A stretch of DNA of 64,000 bases from Lucinisca nassula (lineage: Eukaryota; Mollusca; Bivalvia; Lucinida; Lucinidae). A program made the position numbers and the translations under genes. Location: assembly GCA_963580285.1 (NCBI GenBank), contig OY757014.1, positions 100,938,072-101,002,071 of the forward strand, read 5' to 3'. Positions 31,175 to 40,893 of the stretch are shown here, in pieces. Position 1 is the stretch's first letter. Each line of letters begins with the position of its first letter. Under the pieces are notes generated by a model that worked only from the letters and a program-made list of their open reading frames with translations, ran no database searches and was not told the DNA's origin.

Positions 31175-33337
31175 ATGAGTCATCAAAACAAGCACTGCCC
31201 TGGAATAAATGGTAAGTGTGCGAAGATTATGCCATATTGGGATAACCATTCTGTTTGTAGGGCATGCAGAAATTATGCATGCTCTCAGACATCCACTTGT
31301 GAGGTATGTGCGGATTGGTCAGATGAACTTTGGAAAAAATTTTCCAAGTGTTTACAGAGATCTGCACAGGCCAAGGCAGCCTTCAAACCCAGGAGTTTTG
31401 CTTCTTCCCAGGTTCCTGAAAATGGTCCTGGAAAGAACAATCCTTCCCATGTACCTGTTAAAGATCTTGGGAAGGACTCCACTTCTCTGTTTCCGACCGA
31501 TATGCCAGTTACGACTGCCATTGGTTCAGGAAATTCAGAGACAGGCGGTCATCATGAGTCTCAGCAGAGTTCGCTCTCTCCGGCTCATGAAGATTCGCCA
31601 CACGATAGTGAAGGTGAGGAACTTACGCCCAGACGGGAACCTAGTCCTGACAGCTATGTGTCGGTTGAACAGGACACAGGTTCCAGGGCTACTGCTCGAT
31701 ACTCTAAACCTAGGCAAGACATCCAGCCTAGGTCTAGAGTTTCACTCAGTAAGAGATATAGGTCAGATTCCGGCTCTGATTCTTATTCTGATTCTAGAGG
31801 AAGATCAAGCCAGAAACTGAAGTCTAGGCATAGGTCGAGATCTCTTTCCCGACCTAGGCATAGACATCATGGTCATAGACGTAGATCCTCGAGATCTAGG
31901 TCTAGATACAGGCATCACAGGTCTAGGTTATCTAGATCAGGTTCAAGACCTAGGCGTTCTCGATCTAGACAGTATAGACATCGGTCTAGGTCTGTCTCTA
32001 GGCCTAGGACTTTAGATGATCCTGCTGTTTCTGCTTTATCGAAATTGGTGGAACAGCAGGGCCAGCTTCTGAGGGAATTGTCCTCTCGTATGGACACTTT
32101 TCCTAACCCATCATCAACTGTTCAAGGTTCAACAAATGTGAACCCTAGTTCAGTTGTTTCTACCGTAAATTCTTCTGGTCAACATGCTGTTGTTCATGAA
32201 GATTCAGGAGATCAGCTTCAACTTTGTGTTGGGGAAGACGAGAGAATAGGATATTCTGATCCTGAAGATCAAGAGGACCGGGAATCAGAATCTCCTAAGG
32301 ACAGTCTTTCATACAAGGAGGCTATTGCAAAACTCCGGTCTAGACTAGGCCCTGACATATGTCCTAGACCAGAAGTTAAAAGCAAGTCTGTTGGAGCTTC
32401 GGCTCTAGACTTTTTTAAAAATCCTGAGGAAGCTGAGGAAACTTCTCTAGCGCTTCCTCAGTCAAGCAGTGTGTCCATTTCTATGGGAAAGATGGATAAG
32501 CGTTTGAAAGGAGAAGAGGAAGTCCCAATGTCTCCACTTCCTAATTATCCAAAAGGATTCAAGACAGGCTCTTTTGTTTCTATAAACAGTAAGCCTAAGA
32601 TTTTTCAAGCTTCTTCTTATGAAGCTTTAAATCCTATGATTAACATGGATCCACCATCTGTTAACCCAGGATTGAGGGATGTCTTGAAGCAAAGGTCTTC
32701 GATTCCTACTTCGCATACTCTTCAGTTTTTGACTCTTGAGAACTGGGAGAAACTGGCGAGAACAGGAATACAAGTGGCTTCCCACTCAGAAATGTTTCTG
32801 TGTGGTACGCTTAAGACTATACAGCAAGAGTCATGTTCCAAGGATGACATGCTTGAGGTTTCCAGATATCTTCAGGCTGTTGCCATTTCTCAGTCACACC
32901 TGGTAGAGATTTTTTCCAGGTTGGCTGTGGGACCGCTTTTGGCTCGTAGGGATGCTTGTTTAGCTGTTTCTGATTTAGACTCAGACATGAAACAGTCTCT
33001 TAGAGTACAACCGATGGAATCTTCTACCATTTTTGGAGAGAAGTTTCCGGAGGTGGTGAAACAGTACAAAGAGGGTCTTGCTCATAGATCTCTTCAGATG
33101 GCAGTTGTGGGTGCTAATAAACCTTCTGGCTTCAAGAGAAAAGGTCCTAAGGTTTCAGAGACTCCAACTAAGTCAACTTTGGGTGAACTTAATGTCACAG
33201 TAGGTCCTGATTCTTCCAGAGCCTCCAGTGTCTCCCAAGGATTGCCCAGAATTCCGAAAAGAAACAGTGGAGTTCGTAACCCTGGTAAGGGCAGGGGTAG
33301 AGGTAGAGGTAAAGTAACCAAGCCCAATGCCCCATAG
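31175..33337 (+). CDS. DIRS ORF1, gag-like protein with RS domain
   Basis: The open frame reaches back to 30911 without an ATG; the first ATG, at 31175, begins MSHQNKHCPGINGKC and is taken as the start (720 residues). The segment before it would encode a phenylalanine-rich stretch and is probably leader. An N-terminal cysteine/histidine cluster (about residues 7-46: HCPG..GKC, HSVCRAC, ACSQTSTCEVCADW) resembles a zinc-binding module. Residues about 180-285 are a dense arginine-serine domain with HRSRSLSRPRHRHH-type repeats, like those of SR splicing factors. The C-terminus is basic and glycine-rich (GKGRGRGRGK). By position it should be the structural protein, but no capsid fold can be shown by eye. 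Its stop overlaps the next ATG by 11 bases. Confidence 0.75.
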   Translation: MSHQNKHCPGINGKCAKIMPYWDNHSVCRACRNYACSQTSTCEVCADWSDELWKKFSKCLQRSAQAKAAFKPRSFASSQVPENGPGKNNPSHVPVKDLGKDSTSLFPTDMPVTTAIGSGNSETGGHHESQQSSLSPAHEDSPHDSEGEELTPRREPSPDSYVSVEQDTGSRATARYSKPRQDIQPRSRVSLSKRYRSDSGSDSYSDSRGRSSQKLKSRHRSRSLSRPRHRHHGHRRRSSRSRSRYRHHRSRLSRSGSRPRRSRSRQYRHRSRSVSRPRTLDDPAVSALSKLVEQQGQLLRELSSRMDTFPNPSSTVQGSTNVNPSSVVSTVNSSGQHAVVHEDSGDQLQLCVGEDERIGYSDPEDQEDRESESPKDSLSYKEAIAKLRSRLGPDICPRPEVKSKSVGASALDFFKNPEEAEETSLALPQSSSVSISMGKMDKRLKGEEEVPMSPLPNYPKGFKTGSFVSINSKPKIFQASSYEALNPMINMDPPSVNPGLRDVLKQRSSIPTSHTLQFLTLENWEKLARTGIQVASHSEMFLCGTLKTIQQESCSKDDMLEVSRYLQAVAISQSHLVEIFSRLAVGPLLARRDACLAVSDLDSDMKQSLRVQPMESSTIFGEKFPEVVKQYKEGLAHRSLQMAVVGANKPSGFKRKGPKVSETPTKSTLGELNVTVGPDSSRASSVSQGLPRIPKRNSGVRNPGKGRGRGRGKVTKPNAP

Positions 33338-35464
33338 GGGTGCCCACTTCGGTTCCCAGGTCTCTACATTAAGGGTAAGGGCATCCAGCTCTTACGAAAA
33401 TCAGGTCCCAAGATCAGACCTGCCATCAGGAGGAAGAATTTCTTTCTTCCTAGAGGCCTGGGAAAAGATTACTTCGGATGTTTGGACGCTTTCTATAATC
33501 CGAAGTGGGTATCGCATTCAGTTAAGTGTCCTACCACGACTATTTCGGTTCCCTCCAAAGTGGTGTACTCGCATGCCTCAGGATCCCCTCAAGATGGGGA
33601 TTTTGAGAGAAGAAATAACGTCATTGCTCCAAAAACATGCTATAGAGGAAGTCAAGGATTTCCATCCAAAACGAGGCTTTTTCAGCCGGATTTTTCTGGT
33701 ATCAAAGAGGTCAGGGGGATGGAGACCAGTCATAGATCTGTCCCGTCTGAACCAGTTTGTTCTATGTCCTCACTTCAAAATGGAGACGTTAGAATCAATC
33801 AGACTGGCTCTTCAGAAGGACGATTGGGTAACGTCTTTAGATCTGAAGGACGCCTATTTTCATATTCTGATTCATCGCAGGTCTCGACGCTACCTTCGCT
33901 TCTTCTTCGAAGGGAAACTGTATCAATTCCGAGTTCTTCCATTCGGGCTTTCTGTAAGTCCTTATGTCTTCACTCGCGTATTGAAAACGGTGCTGGTCCA
34001 CATTCGTCGTCAGGGTATTCGGGTTCATGCTTACCTGGACGACTGGTTACAACCTTCTGTATCAGAAACCCTATCATGGCTTCACAGCAGAAGGCTTCTG
34101 AGCATTATCCTCAATCTAGGTTTTCTTCCCAACTGGGAGAAATCAGAGCTAATTCCTGTTCAGAATTTCCAGTTTCTTGGAGCTCGAGTCAACCTAAGAG
34201 CTGCTTTGATAGGACCGTCACAGGACAGAATCCTATCCTTTCGCAAGATACTTTTCAAAAACTTAGGAGCCAAACATGCCACAGCTCGACAGTTGCATTC
34301 CATTCTGGGTCAGATGGAGTCCATGGCCAATCTCCTACCACTGGGGAGGGCATTCAAGAGGCCTCTTCAGTGGGAACTCAAAGAGAGATGGTGTCAGAGA
34401 CTGGCTTTGTGGGACGACAGGATTCCGTTAGGTCCTTGGTACGTCAAAGCAGTCAAGCAGTGGACAGACTTGGAGTTTCTAATGTCCATGTCCCCTCTCC
34501 ATCACCCCACCCCCGATCTGCAATTGTTTACAGATGCAAGTCTAGAGGGCTGGGGCGCACACATGGAATCTCTGATGGCGTCAGGATTCTGGTCCCTAGA
34601 GTTGAAATCTCAGCACATCAATGTTCTGGAATTGAAAGCGGTTTCGCTTGCTCTTCAGGCATTCGCTTCCCACATACATGGTCACTCTGTGCTTCTGATG
34701 ACAGACAACACAACAGTGTCGGCGTATATCAACAGGCAAGGGGGTCTCATTCGTACACTCTGTGCAATCTTTCAGTAGAGATTGCATTATGGTGTGCCAA
34801 GAACAGGGTCCATGTCAAAGCGCGGCATTTACCCGGTCGTCTCAATGCCTTGGCCGACTGCCTGAGCAGGAAAGGGAACATTGTTCAGACAGAATGGTCT
34901 CTAAGGCAACAGACAGCAGACCAGATTTTCCAAATTTGGGGTACCCCACATTTGGATCTGTTTGCCACACGCCTGAACAGGAAGTTACAGTTGTTTGTGT
35001 CTCCCGCTCCGGATCCAGAGGCGTATGCAATAGACGCCCTGAATCTGAGTTGGAGGGGTCTGTGGGCATATGCCTTTCCCCCATTTCCTCTCATTCTTCA
35101 GTGTTTGAAGAAGGTTCAGAACGAAGATTGCTTAGTTTGTCTAATAGCACCACTTTGGGAGGGACAAGCGTGGTATCCTCTTCTATTATCCTTGATCATA
35201 GCCCCTCCTCTATCTCTACCAGCAAGGAGGGATCTATTGTTTCAACCTATATCCAGAATGTTGCATCCCACCCCTCAGGTGTTCCGTCTTCACGCCTGGT
35301 TGCTATGCAACAACACATGCAAGCGTCAGGCATTTCTGAATCAGTTGCCAGACGAATCTACTCAGCGAAGAGACCTTCCACCAACAATCTGTATGATTAC
35401 AGATGGAAGTCTTGGCTGGATTGGTGTGGCTGCAGGGAAGTGGATCCCTTCAGTCCTACTGTAA
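33327..35464 (+). CDS. DIRS ORF2: reverse transcriptase, RNase H and methylase-like domain, one frameshift
   Basis: Starts at ATG 33327, overlapping the ORF1 stop. RT motifs in order: FLVSKRSGGWRPVIDLSRLN, SLDLKDAYFHI (catalytic aspartate), LPFGLSVSPYVF, and AYLDDWL (catalytic pair). RNase H: LFTDASLEGWGAHM, NVLELKAV, LLMTDNTT, then, in the next frame, HLPGRLNALADCLSR. The frame moves by -1 around 34740-34778, in or near a run of five G; the first frame ends at 34778 and the continuation ends at 35464. After RNase H, TPHLDLFATRLN, DALNLSW and YAFPPFPLI match the phage Dam-like N6-adenine methylase region known in DIRS elements, with FPPF in place of the usual NPP(Y/W). The frame break may be a mutation, an assembly slip in the G run or programmed shifting. 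Confidence 0.88.
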
Positions 35465-36339
35465 ATGATTTTGGAGAATTTCTTATTTCTTTACACGATA
35501 AGAACTTTTCACCCGCTACTGTTAAGGGATATCGTTCTGCGATTTCAACTACCCTTAAGCAGGTTTCTCGGATTGATTTTTCTAACCAGCCAATTTTGTC
35601 AGATGTGGTTAGAAGTTTTGAATTGGAACGCCCTAGAACTAAGGCTCATTTTCCAAAATGGGATCTTGCTTTAGTTCTTTCCGCTCTTGTCAGTGATATC
35701 TTTGAACCTCTTCAGAGTTGCGGTTTTAAAGAATTAACCTTCAAAACTGTATTTCTTACTGCTCTTGCCACCGGTCGTAGACGCAGTGAAATGCATGCAT
35801 TTTCTGCAACTTGCACTCAGTTTTCAGACGGTTCGGTCAGTTTGTGTTCCTTCCCAGGTTTTCTTGCAAAAAAAACCCAGCTCCCCTCAGTCGTAAGCTG
35901 TCCAATTTCAGTCCCATGTCTCACAGGTCAGGATGTCAATCCCTTGCTCTGTCCGGTCAGAGCTTTAAGGATCTATCTTGACAGGGTCACTCCTAGGAGA
36001 AAGGGTCGTAAGAGGCTGTTCATTTCTCACTTAGATTCTTATGAGAAAGAGATATCTTGTGATACTATTTCTAGGTGGATTGTTCAGACCATTAAACTTG
36101 CATATGCTGCTAACAATTTGGAACTGACATCAGTCAATGCACACGAGGTTAGGGCTCTAGCTTCCTCTTGGGCTTGGTCTAATAGGGTTCCTTTAGATGA
36201 GGTCGTCAAAGCTGGGTTTTGGTCCTCTGAGAATTCTTTTATTAGATTCTATCTGAGAGAAACTTCTGCAATGGCAAGTAGCCTGGCCAGTTTAGGCCCT
36301 GTGGTTGCAGCACAATCAGTAGTTGTGCCTGTATCCTAG
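34762..36339 (+). CDS. DIRS ORF3: tyrosine recombinase
   Basis: The open frame runs from 34762; the recognisable protein begins near 35250 (SRLVAMQQHMQASGISESV), so the true start inside the overlap with ORF2 is uncertain. N-terminal core-binding region: RRIYSAKRPSTNNLYDYRWK and SPATVKGYRSAISTTL. Catalytic part: the first arginine in ALATGRRRSEM, HEVRALASSWAW for H-x-x-R, then AGFWSSENSFIRFYLRE with tryptophan and the nucleophile tyrosine. All expected residues R-HxxR-Y are present and no stop interrupts, so the enzyme looks intact. It would integrate the circular DNA form without a target duplication. The ORF ends about 85 bases before an A-tract at 36424. Confidence 0.9.
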   Translation: MQSFSRDCIMVCQEQGPCQSAAFTRSSQCLGRLPEQEREHCSDRMVSKATDSRPDFPNLGYPTFGSVCHTPEQEVTVVCVSRSGSRGVCNRRPESELEGSVGICLSPISSHSSVFEEGSERRLLSLSNSTTLGGTSVVSSSIILDHSPSSISTSKEGSIVSTYIQNVASHPSGVPSSRLVAMQQHMQASGISESVARRIYSAKRPSTNNLYDYRWKSWLDWCGCREVDPFSPTVNDFGEFLISLHDKNFSPATVKGYRSAISTTLKQVSRIDFSNQPILSDVVRSFELERPRTKAHFPKWDLALVLSALVSDIFEPLQSCGFKELTFKTVFLTALATGRRRSEMHAFSATCTQFSDGSVSLCSFPGFLAKKTQLPSVVSCPISVPCLTGQDVNPLLCPVRALRIYLDRVTPRRKGRKRLFISHLDSYEKEISCDTISRWIVQTIKLAYAANNLELTSVNAHEVRALASSWAWSNRVPLDEVVKAGFWSSENSFIRFYLRETSAMASSLASLGPVVAAQSVVVPVS

Positions 36340-36587
36340 AGATGTTTGTTTACAGTTTCCTTATGTACATGTAGGATCATGTAAATTTGTATATACATGG
36401 TGAAACTTGGTATTCTAAGAACGAAAAAAAAAAAAAAAAAAAAAAATGAAGAAAAAGAGAATTTTTTCGCGGTGTGAGACTTTGTAACCCAGCTCCATGG
36501 TCAATGTCTTAACGGCGGAAATAGCTTTTTCTTCGACTTGGTAAGTCTACTCTTACTAAGTCCCACCATCCATTAATGTTGCAATCA

Positions 36588-36682
36588 GCACTATTCAGAT
36601 GTATCGTAGGTTTAACGAAACAAATCTAGAAAATTTTAATTAATTTTCATATTTGTGAGTTATACCTACGATACATCTGAAT
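36588..36682 (+). repeat. DIRS internal complementary region
   Basis: 36588-36625 is complementary to 30683-30720; 36626-36682 is complementary to 36855-36911. The joint at 36625/36626 brings the two outer ends together and so fixes the element limits at 30683 and 36911. Confidence 0.9.
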
Positions 36683-36725
36683 CATACTCCCTCCACCTCC
36701 CCTCAGTTACCGTTGTTCTGCTTCG

Positions 36726-36873
36726 GTAAAATTGATTGTAGCACCTGTTGTTGGCTTACGCTTCCGAACGGTGCGGGAGTCTAAAGACCGGACTTCTTCC
36801 GGTACTTTTTTCTTTTTTTGTCTGCGGTTGTCGGGTGAACCGACTGATAGCACTATTCAGATGTATCGTAGGT
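36726..36873 (-). repeat. DIRS right inverted terminal repeat
   Basis: From GTAAAATTGATTGTAGCACC to CAGATGTATCGTAGGT; the reverse complement of the left repeat. Confidence 0.9.
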
Positions 36874-36978
36874 ATAACTCACAAATATGAAAATTAATTA
36901 AAATTTTCTAGGTTTATTTCAACCAGTTCCGTTTACAACAAACGGTCAAGGACCATTAACATCAGTTTTATTAATTTC

Positions 36979-37322
36979 CATTACGAAAACACGCCTGTAC
37001 AAATACACTGTAAACTTTACCGCCTAAAAACGAAAATTGTAAGGTAAAAATTTTTGATTTTTTTCTTATCTCTGCTCAAAATATAGATTGTGGGTTCTCG
37101 TTAGAACCGCCTCATCGAGGCGGTTCTAACAAGTACATACAATCTATAGATTGTGGGTTCTCACTAGAACCGCCTCATCGAGGCGGTTCTAACAAGTACA
37201 TACAATCTATATTTTAGAACAGAAAAAGAAAAATAAGATCTACCCCTGTATACCCCAGTTTTACTACATAAAAGTGGGGTGGGTTCAAGGGGAACAAAAT
37301 TATATAGGCGTGTTATTGTGAT
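36979..37322 (+). mobile_element. MITE family E, copy 6, with doubled central hairpin
   Basis: Ends CATTACGAAAACACGCC (36979) and ATAGGCGTGTTATTGTGATG (37303-37322). The central hairpin occurs twice in tandem (about 37083-37149 and 37149-37214), each with the tip CGCCTCATCGAGGCG. The element ends 50 bp before the acceptor of exon 2. Confidence 0.78.
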
Positions 37323-37371
37323 GGTTTAGCTTTTAACGATTATGAAATACTGCTTTTATTTTTCTGTTTAG

Positions 37372-37525
37372 CTTATAGACAGTTTTGGACCACTGATAAC
37401 GTACTGTGGACAGAATTACAATGCCGAAGTGGAAACGTCGAGAACATCAACAGTGCGTGTTGTGTTTGTTTCGAACAGTATTTCTTCATCACTTGGATTC
37501 AATCTTTCATTTGAATCCAAGGAAC
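37372..37525 (+). CDS. Exon: second half of CUB domain 1
   Basis: Acceptor TTTTTCTGTTTAG before 37372 and donor GTGAGT after 37525. The 154 bases enter in phase 0, matching the end of the exon at 5694-5905, and leave in phase 1. The peptide opens LIDSFGPLITYCG, with the fourth CUB cysteine and the usual YCG, then VRVVFVSNSISSSLGFNLSFE, the final two strands of the fold with the F-S and GF marks. Joined to exon 1 it completes one CUB domain of about 110 residues with four cysteines. The next exon (46207) starts in phase 1. Confidence 0.87.
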
Positions 37526-37693
37526 GTGAGTATACCAAAATAAAGCAACTAAACTCCCAAACGGAATAATGGTTGCTTAAGATGAAGCGTCTCTCTGTTC
37601 AATAAACTATATTAAAGTGGGCGTTTTTCCGAAAAGAGAACGGGCAGGAAAATTCATTTTTACGCGGAAAGCAAAGTACGTTCAACTTGATAT
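37526..37693. other. Intron, nothing recognised
   Basis: No feature recognised. Confidence 0.35.
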
Positions 37694-38085
37694 TACGAGG
37701 ACTGTTCAAATATGAATGCAAGAAGAACGTTTTCTCATCACTAATGCGAAAATCACCTGGAAATAAATATCACAGCGTAGAAAAACATTTTACCTATTCA
37801 TTGATACCAAACATGTTAACATCCGTCTACTTTAGCCATGTATATCGTTCGATAAACACTGTCTACTCTTGTATACTAATACAAAACATGGTTGGAAGAA
37901 GATCAGAGTACGCCGTTGAAATACGGTCCTATATTGAGAATCGTTGTATTCTTGGTATACGGTGCAAAGACATTTTTGATGAAATATGTTCGGTTTATGG
38001 GCATAATGAAATGTCTTTTCCGACAGATTTTCGTTGGTGTAAAAAATTCAGCTGTGGGCTATGCTCAACAGAAGACTCAGGCATG
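37694..38085 (+). pseudogene. mariner 5' fragment (same family as 8600-9933)
   Basis: Starts at the inverted end CGAGGACTGTTCAAATAT (37695) and encodes the N-terminal part MVGRRSEYAVEIRSYI to FRWCKKFSCGLCSTED on the plus strand. It stops abruptly at about 38080 in a CA/ATGC microsatellite; catalytic regions are absent. Confidence 0.85.
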
Positions 38086-38566
38086 CACACACGATAACAC
38101 GCATTCACACACTCATACTTGCACTCACACACATTCTGCATGCATACATGCAACCACGCATGCACGTGCATATACATGCATTCAAACACTCATGCATGCA
38201 TGCACACACACATGTTGCATGCATGCACACACTCAGAAATGCATGCATGCATGCATGGACAAACAGATATGCATGTATGCATGCCTACACTCAGGCATGC
38301 GAGCACACACAGACACATGCATGCATCCACTCTAATGCATGCGTGCATACACGCTCATGCATGCATGCACACACTCATGCGTGCTTGCACACGTCGTGGA
38401 TATTGTATTTGTTCTGCATACATACATACATACATACATACATACATACATTCATACATACATACATACATACATACAAACATACATACATACATACATA
38501 CATACATACATACATACATACATACATACATACATACATACATACATACATACATACATACATACA
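38086..38566. repeat. Microsatellite: ATGC/CACA then (CATA)n
   Basis: ATGCATGCATGCACACAC-type sequence to about 38400, then nearly pure CATA tetranucleotide to 38570. Long ORFs on both strands (HTYIHTYI, YVCMYVCM) are repeat artefacts. Confidence 0.9.
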
Positions 38567-38810
38567 TACATGATGCTTCAAAGCAGAGCCGAAACTGACC
38601 GCACACGAGTACTGGTGAACCGCTTAGGTTATCTAAGCCTGTAAAGGCAAGATGGTGCGAGTAGGACCGTCTATGATTATAACCACCATTGGTTCACTGG
38701 GCGTCAGGGCTTGAGATGTCATTTCATCTCAATATCGGGTAAAAGTCCCACAAAATTGGAAGCAATGTCTAAAAAATGACCTATATAGTGTTGACGGGGA
38801 CCTTTACATT
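38567..38810 (+). repeat. S1 repeat between microsatellites, copy 1
   Basis: GATGCTTCAAAGCAGAGCCG, CCGCACACGAGTACTGGTGA, GGGCGTCAGGGCTTGAGATG, GACCTATATAGTGTTGACGG. Follows directly on the CATA tract. Confidence 0.75.
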
Positions 38811-39024
38811 CAAACACTCATGCATGCATGCACACATGTGCATCACACAAACATGCATGCAAGCGCACACAAATACATGGATACACACATGCATCCATCC
38901 ATCCATACATACATACATACATACATACATACATACATACATACATACATACATACATACATACATACATACATACATACATACATACATACATACATAC
39001 ATACATACACACATACATACATAC
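38811..39024. repeat. Microsatellite, second block
   Basis: CATGCATGCACACATGTGCA then (CATA)n to 39024. The lead-in sequence recurs at 39459. Confidence 0.9.
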
Positions 39025-39262
39025 ATATGATGCTTCCAAGCAGAGCTGAAACTGACCGCACACGAGTACTGGTGAACCGCTTAGAGGATCTAAGCCTGCA
39101 CAGGCATGACGGTGCGAGTAGGACCGTCCATGATTATAAACACTATTGGTTCACTGGGCGTCAGGGCTTGAGAAGTCATTTTATCGGGTAAAAAAACCTA
39201 CAAAATTGGAAGCAATGTCTCCAAAATGGCCTTAATAGTGTTGACCGGGACCTTAAACCTCA
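39025..39262 (+). repeat. S1 repeat between microsatellites, copy 2
   Basis: GATGCTTCCAAGCAGAGCTG onward, closely similar to 38567-38810; ends GACCGGGACCTTAAACCTCA. The pair suggests segmental duplication of a microsatellite plus S1 block. Confidence 0.75.
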
Positions 39263-39515
39263 AATCAAACAAACAGTACAAAACATACACACTCTGCATA
39301 CATGCACATACACACCCATACATGCACGCAACCAGTCATGCATGTGCACATACATGCATTCACACACTCATGCATACATACACATAGCTGCGTGCATAAA
39401 TGCACACACTCATGCATGCATGTGTACATTACATTCAAAATGTGTACAAACATTCGTAAACTCATGCATGCATGCACACATGTGCATCACACAAACATGC
39501 ATGCAAACACACACA
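39263..39515. repeat. Microsatellite, third block
   Basis: CATGCA/CACA-rich sequence ending CATGCATGCAAACACACACA, without the long CATA tract. Confidence 0.8.
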
Positions 39516-40090
39516 CGAATTCCACCGGGGTGCTTAAATCGATTTTACGTGGCCACAATCCTCGCCTTTACTTCCGTCGCGAAAAAGACAAATGATTTGT
39601 TCAGTCCGCACGAAGGCCTCCTAACTCATCAGTGCAACATCTCCGTGATCACAAAAACAAAACAACTACAGAGATGAAACAACGGCGAGGACTCGACAGC
39701 AAGTGACCACTGAAATGCTGGAGTAAAGGAAAACCAACATTCAGACACCGAGAGGCCTGACCACAGACAGAGCATGAACCGTTGTAGAATCTGAGGAGTG
39801 ACCAAACGGCGTGCAATTAAAGAGGAAAGAAAAGTTGTCAACCGTGATTGGGTTAAGTGCCATGCATGCAGTCTGTCGTATAATATTCATGTTGTACCCA
39901 ATCTTTTTATATCGAAGAATGATTTTGTGAAATTGGGTGCTGAAGTCATCGCGATTATATATTTTTCTGAATGTGCATACTAAGTCACCATAAAATTCGG
40001 GTTCCGATAGACCTTGTAGCAGAAGAGATTTAAGTCCAACACTGAATTTTTAAATAAAAATCGGATTGACGTCTATTAAATTTTGAAAAG
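39516..40090 (-). pseudogene. PLE fragment f-minus: RT C-terminus and 3' region
   Basis: Reverse strand: 3' region blocks TTACGTGGCCACAATCCTCG and TCAGTGCAACATCTCCGTGA, then RT C-terminal coding for NPITVDN-type sequence and the FYGDLVYKFRKI region up to 40090. It meets an opposite copy with no spacer. Confidence 0.7.
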
Positions 40091-40893
40091 GCCTCTTCTG
40101 CAACAGAGTCTGTCGGAACCCGAATTTTATGGTGACTTAGTATATAAATTTAGAAAAATTTATAACCGCAATGACTTCAGAACCCAATTTCGTGAAATTA
40201 TTCTTCGATATAAAAAGGCTGGGGACAACATAAATGTTACACTACAGACTGCATGCAGGGTACTTAACCTAATCACGGTTGACAACTTTGTTTCCCTCTT
40301 TAATTGCACGCCGGCGGGTCAGGCCTCAGATTCTATGACGGTTCCAACGTAAATGCTTATGTTGGTTGGTACCTGGTGCTTAGTCTCTGTTCGGGCCCAT
40401 TGGAGTCTAACTGTTGGTTTTCTTTTGCTCCAGCATTTTTTTTTTTTTTGCTGTCGAGTCCTCACCGTTGTTTCATCTCTGTGGTTGTTTGATTTTTGTG
40501 TTCACGGAGATGTTGCACTGATCAGTTAGGAGGCCTTCATGTGGACTGAAATTATTTGTCTTTATCGCGACGGAAGTAAAGGCGAGGATTGTGGCCACAT
40601 AAAATCGATATAAGCCCCCAGTTGAAATCGTTTCCGCTGACTGTTCCAAGGCAGTTCTTCTGTCGCGGTTTATTTTTGTTATGGTTTGTCTTTGCGTGTT
40701 TGTGGCGCTTATATTATTTTAATTTGGATAACCTATTTTGTGGGAAAGTAACTGTCTTTTTGGCTTTCCGCTGTTGGTATTTTCGTTAGGTTTTGTTGCT
40801 TCATGTTTGCGTTTCTTTCCCTTTTGTGTTTCTGATGGAGCTGTGGGTTAATTGTATCGATTCCTGATCACCGCTATACTTCTATTTTGCGTA
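40091..40893 (+). pseudogene. PLE fragment f-plus: RT C-terminus and 3' region
   Basis: QSLSEPEFYGDLVYKFRKIYNRND (40100 onward), RYKKAGDNINVTLQTACRVLN, then CTPAGQASDSM and the 3' region to CTATACTTCTATTTTG at 40893. Forms the other arm of the head-to-head PLE palindrome. Confidence 0.75.

Larger units (their letters stand above)
30683..36911 (+). mobile_element. DIRS-type tyrosine-recombinase retrotransposon, nearly complete
   Basis: About 6.2 kb with inverted termini of 148 bp (30697-30844 and 36726-36873), unequal outer extensions, and an internal complementary region at 36588-36682. That region is complementary to the left end (30683-30720) and then, joined without a gap, to the right end (36855-36911). 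This is the layout expected for DIRS elements, which replicate through a circle and integrate with a tyrosine recombinase rather than an integrase. ORF order is gag-like, RT/RNase H, then recombinase. Only one frame break was seen. It lies in the intron between the two CUB1 exons, in the same direction as the host gene. Confidence 0.92.

Noticed and set aside
33482..34740. Second frame open across the DIRS RT region
   Set aside because: It is a shadow of the RT frame until the frame change; only its part after about 34745 carries RNase H and methylase-like sequence.
38061..39595. Long frames of HTYIHTYI and YVCMYVCM type
   Set aside because: Pure products of CATA and ATGC microsatellites on both strands.
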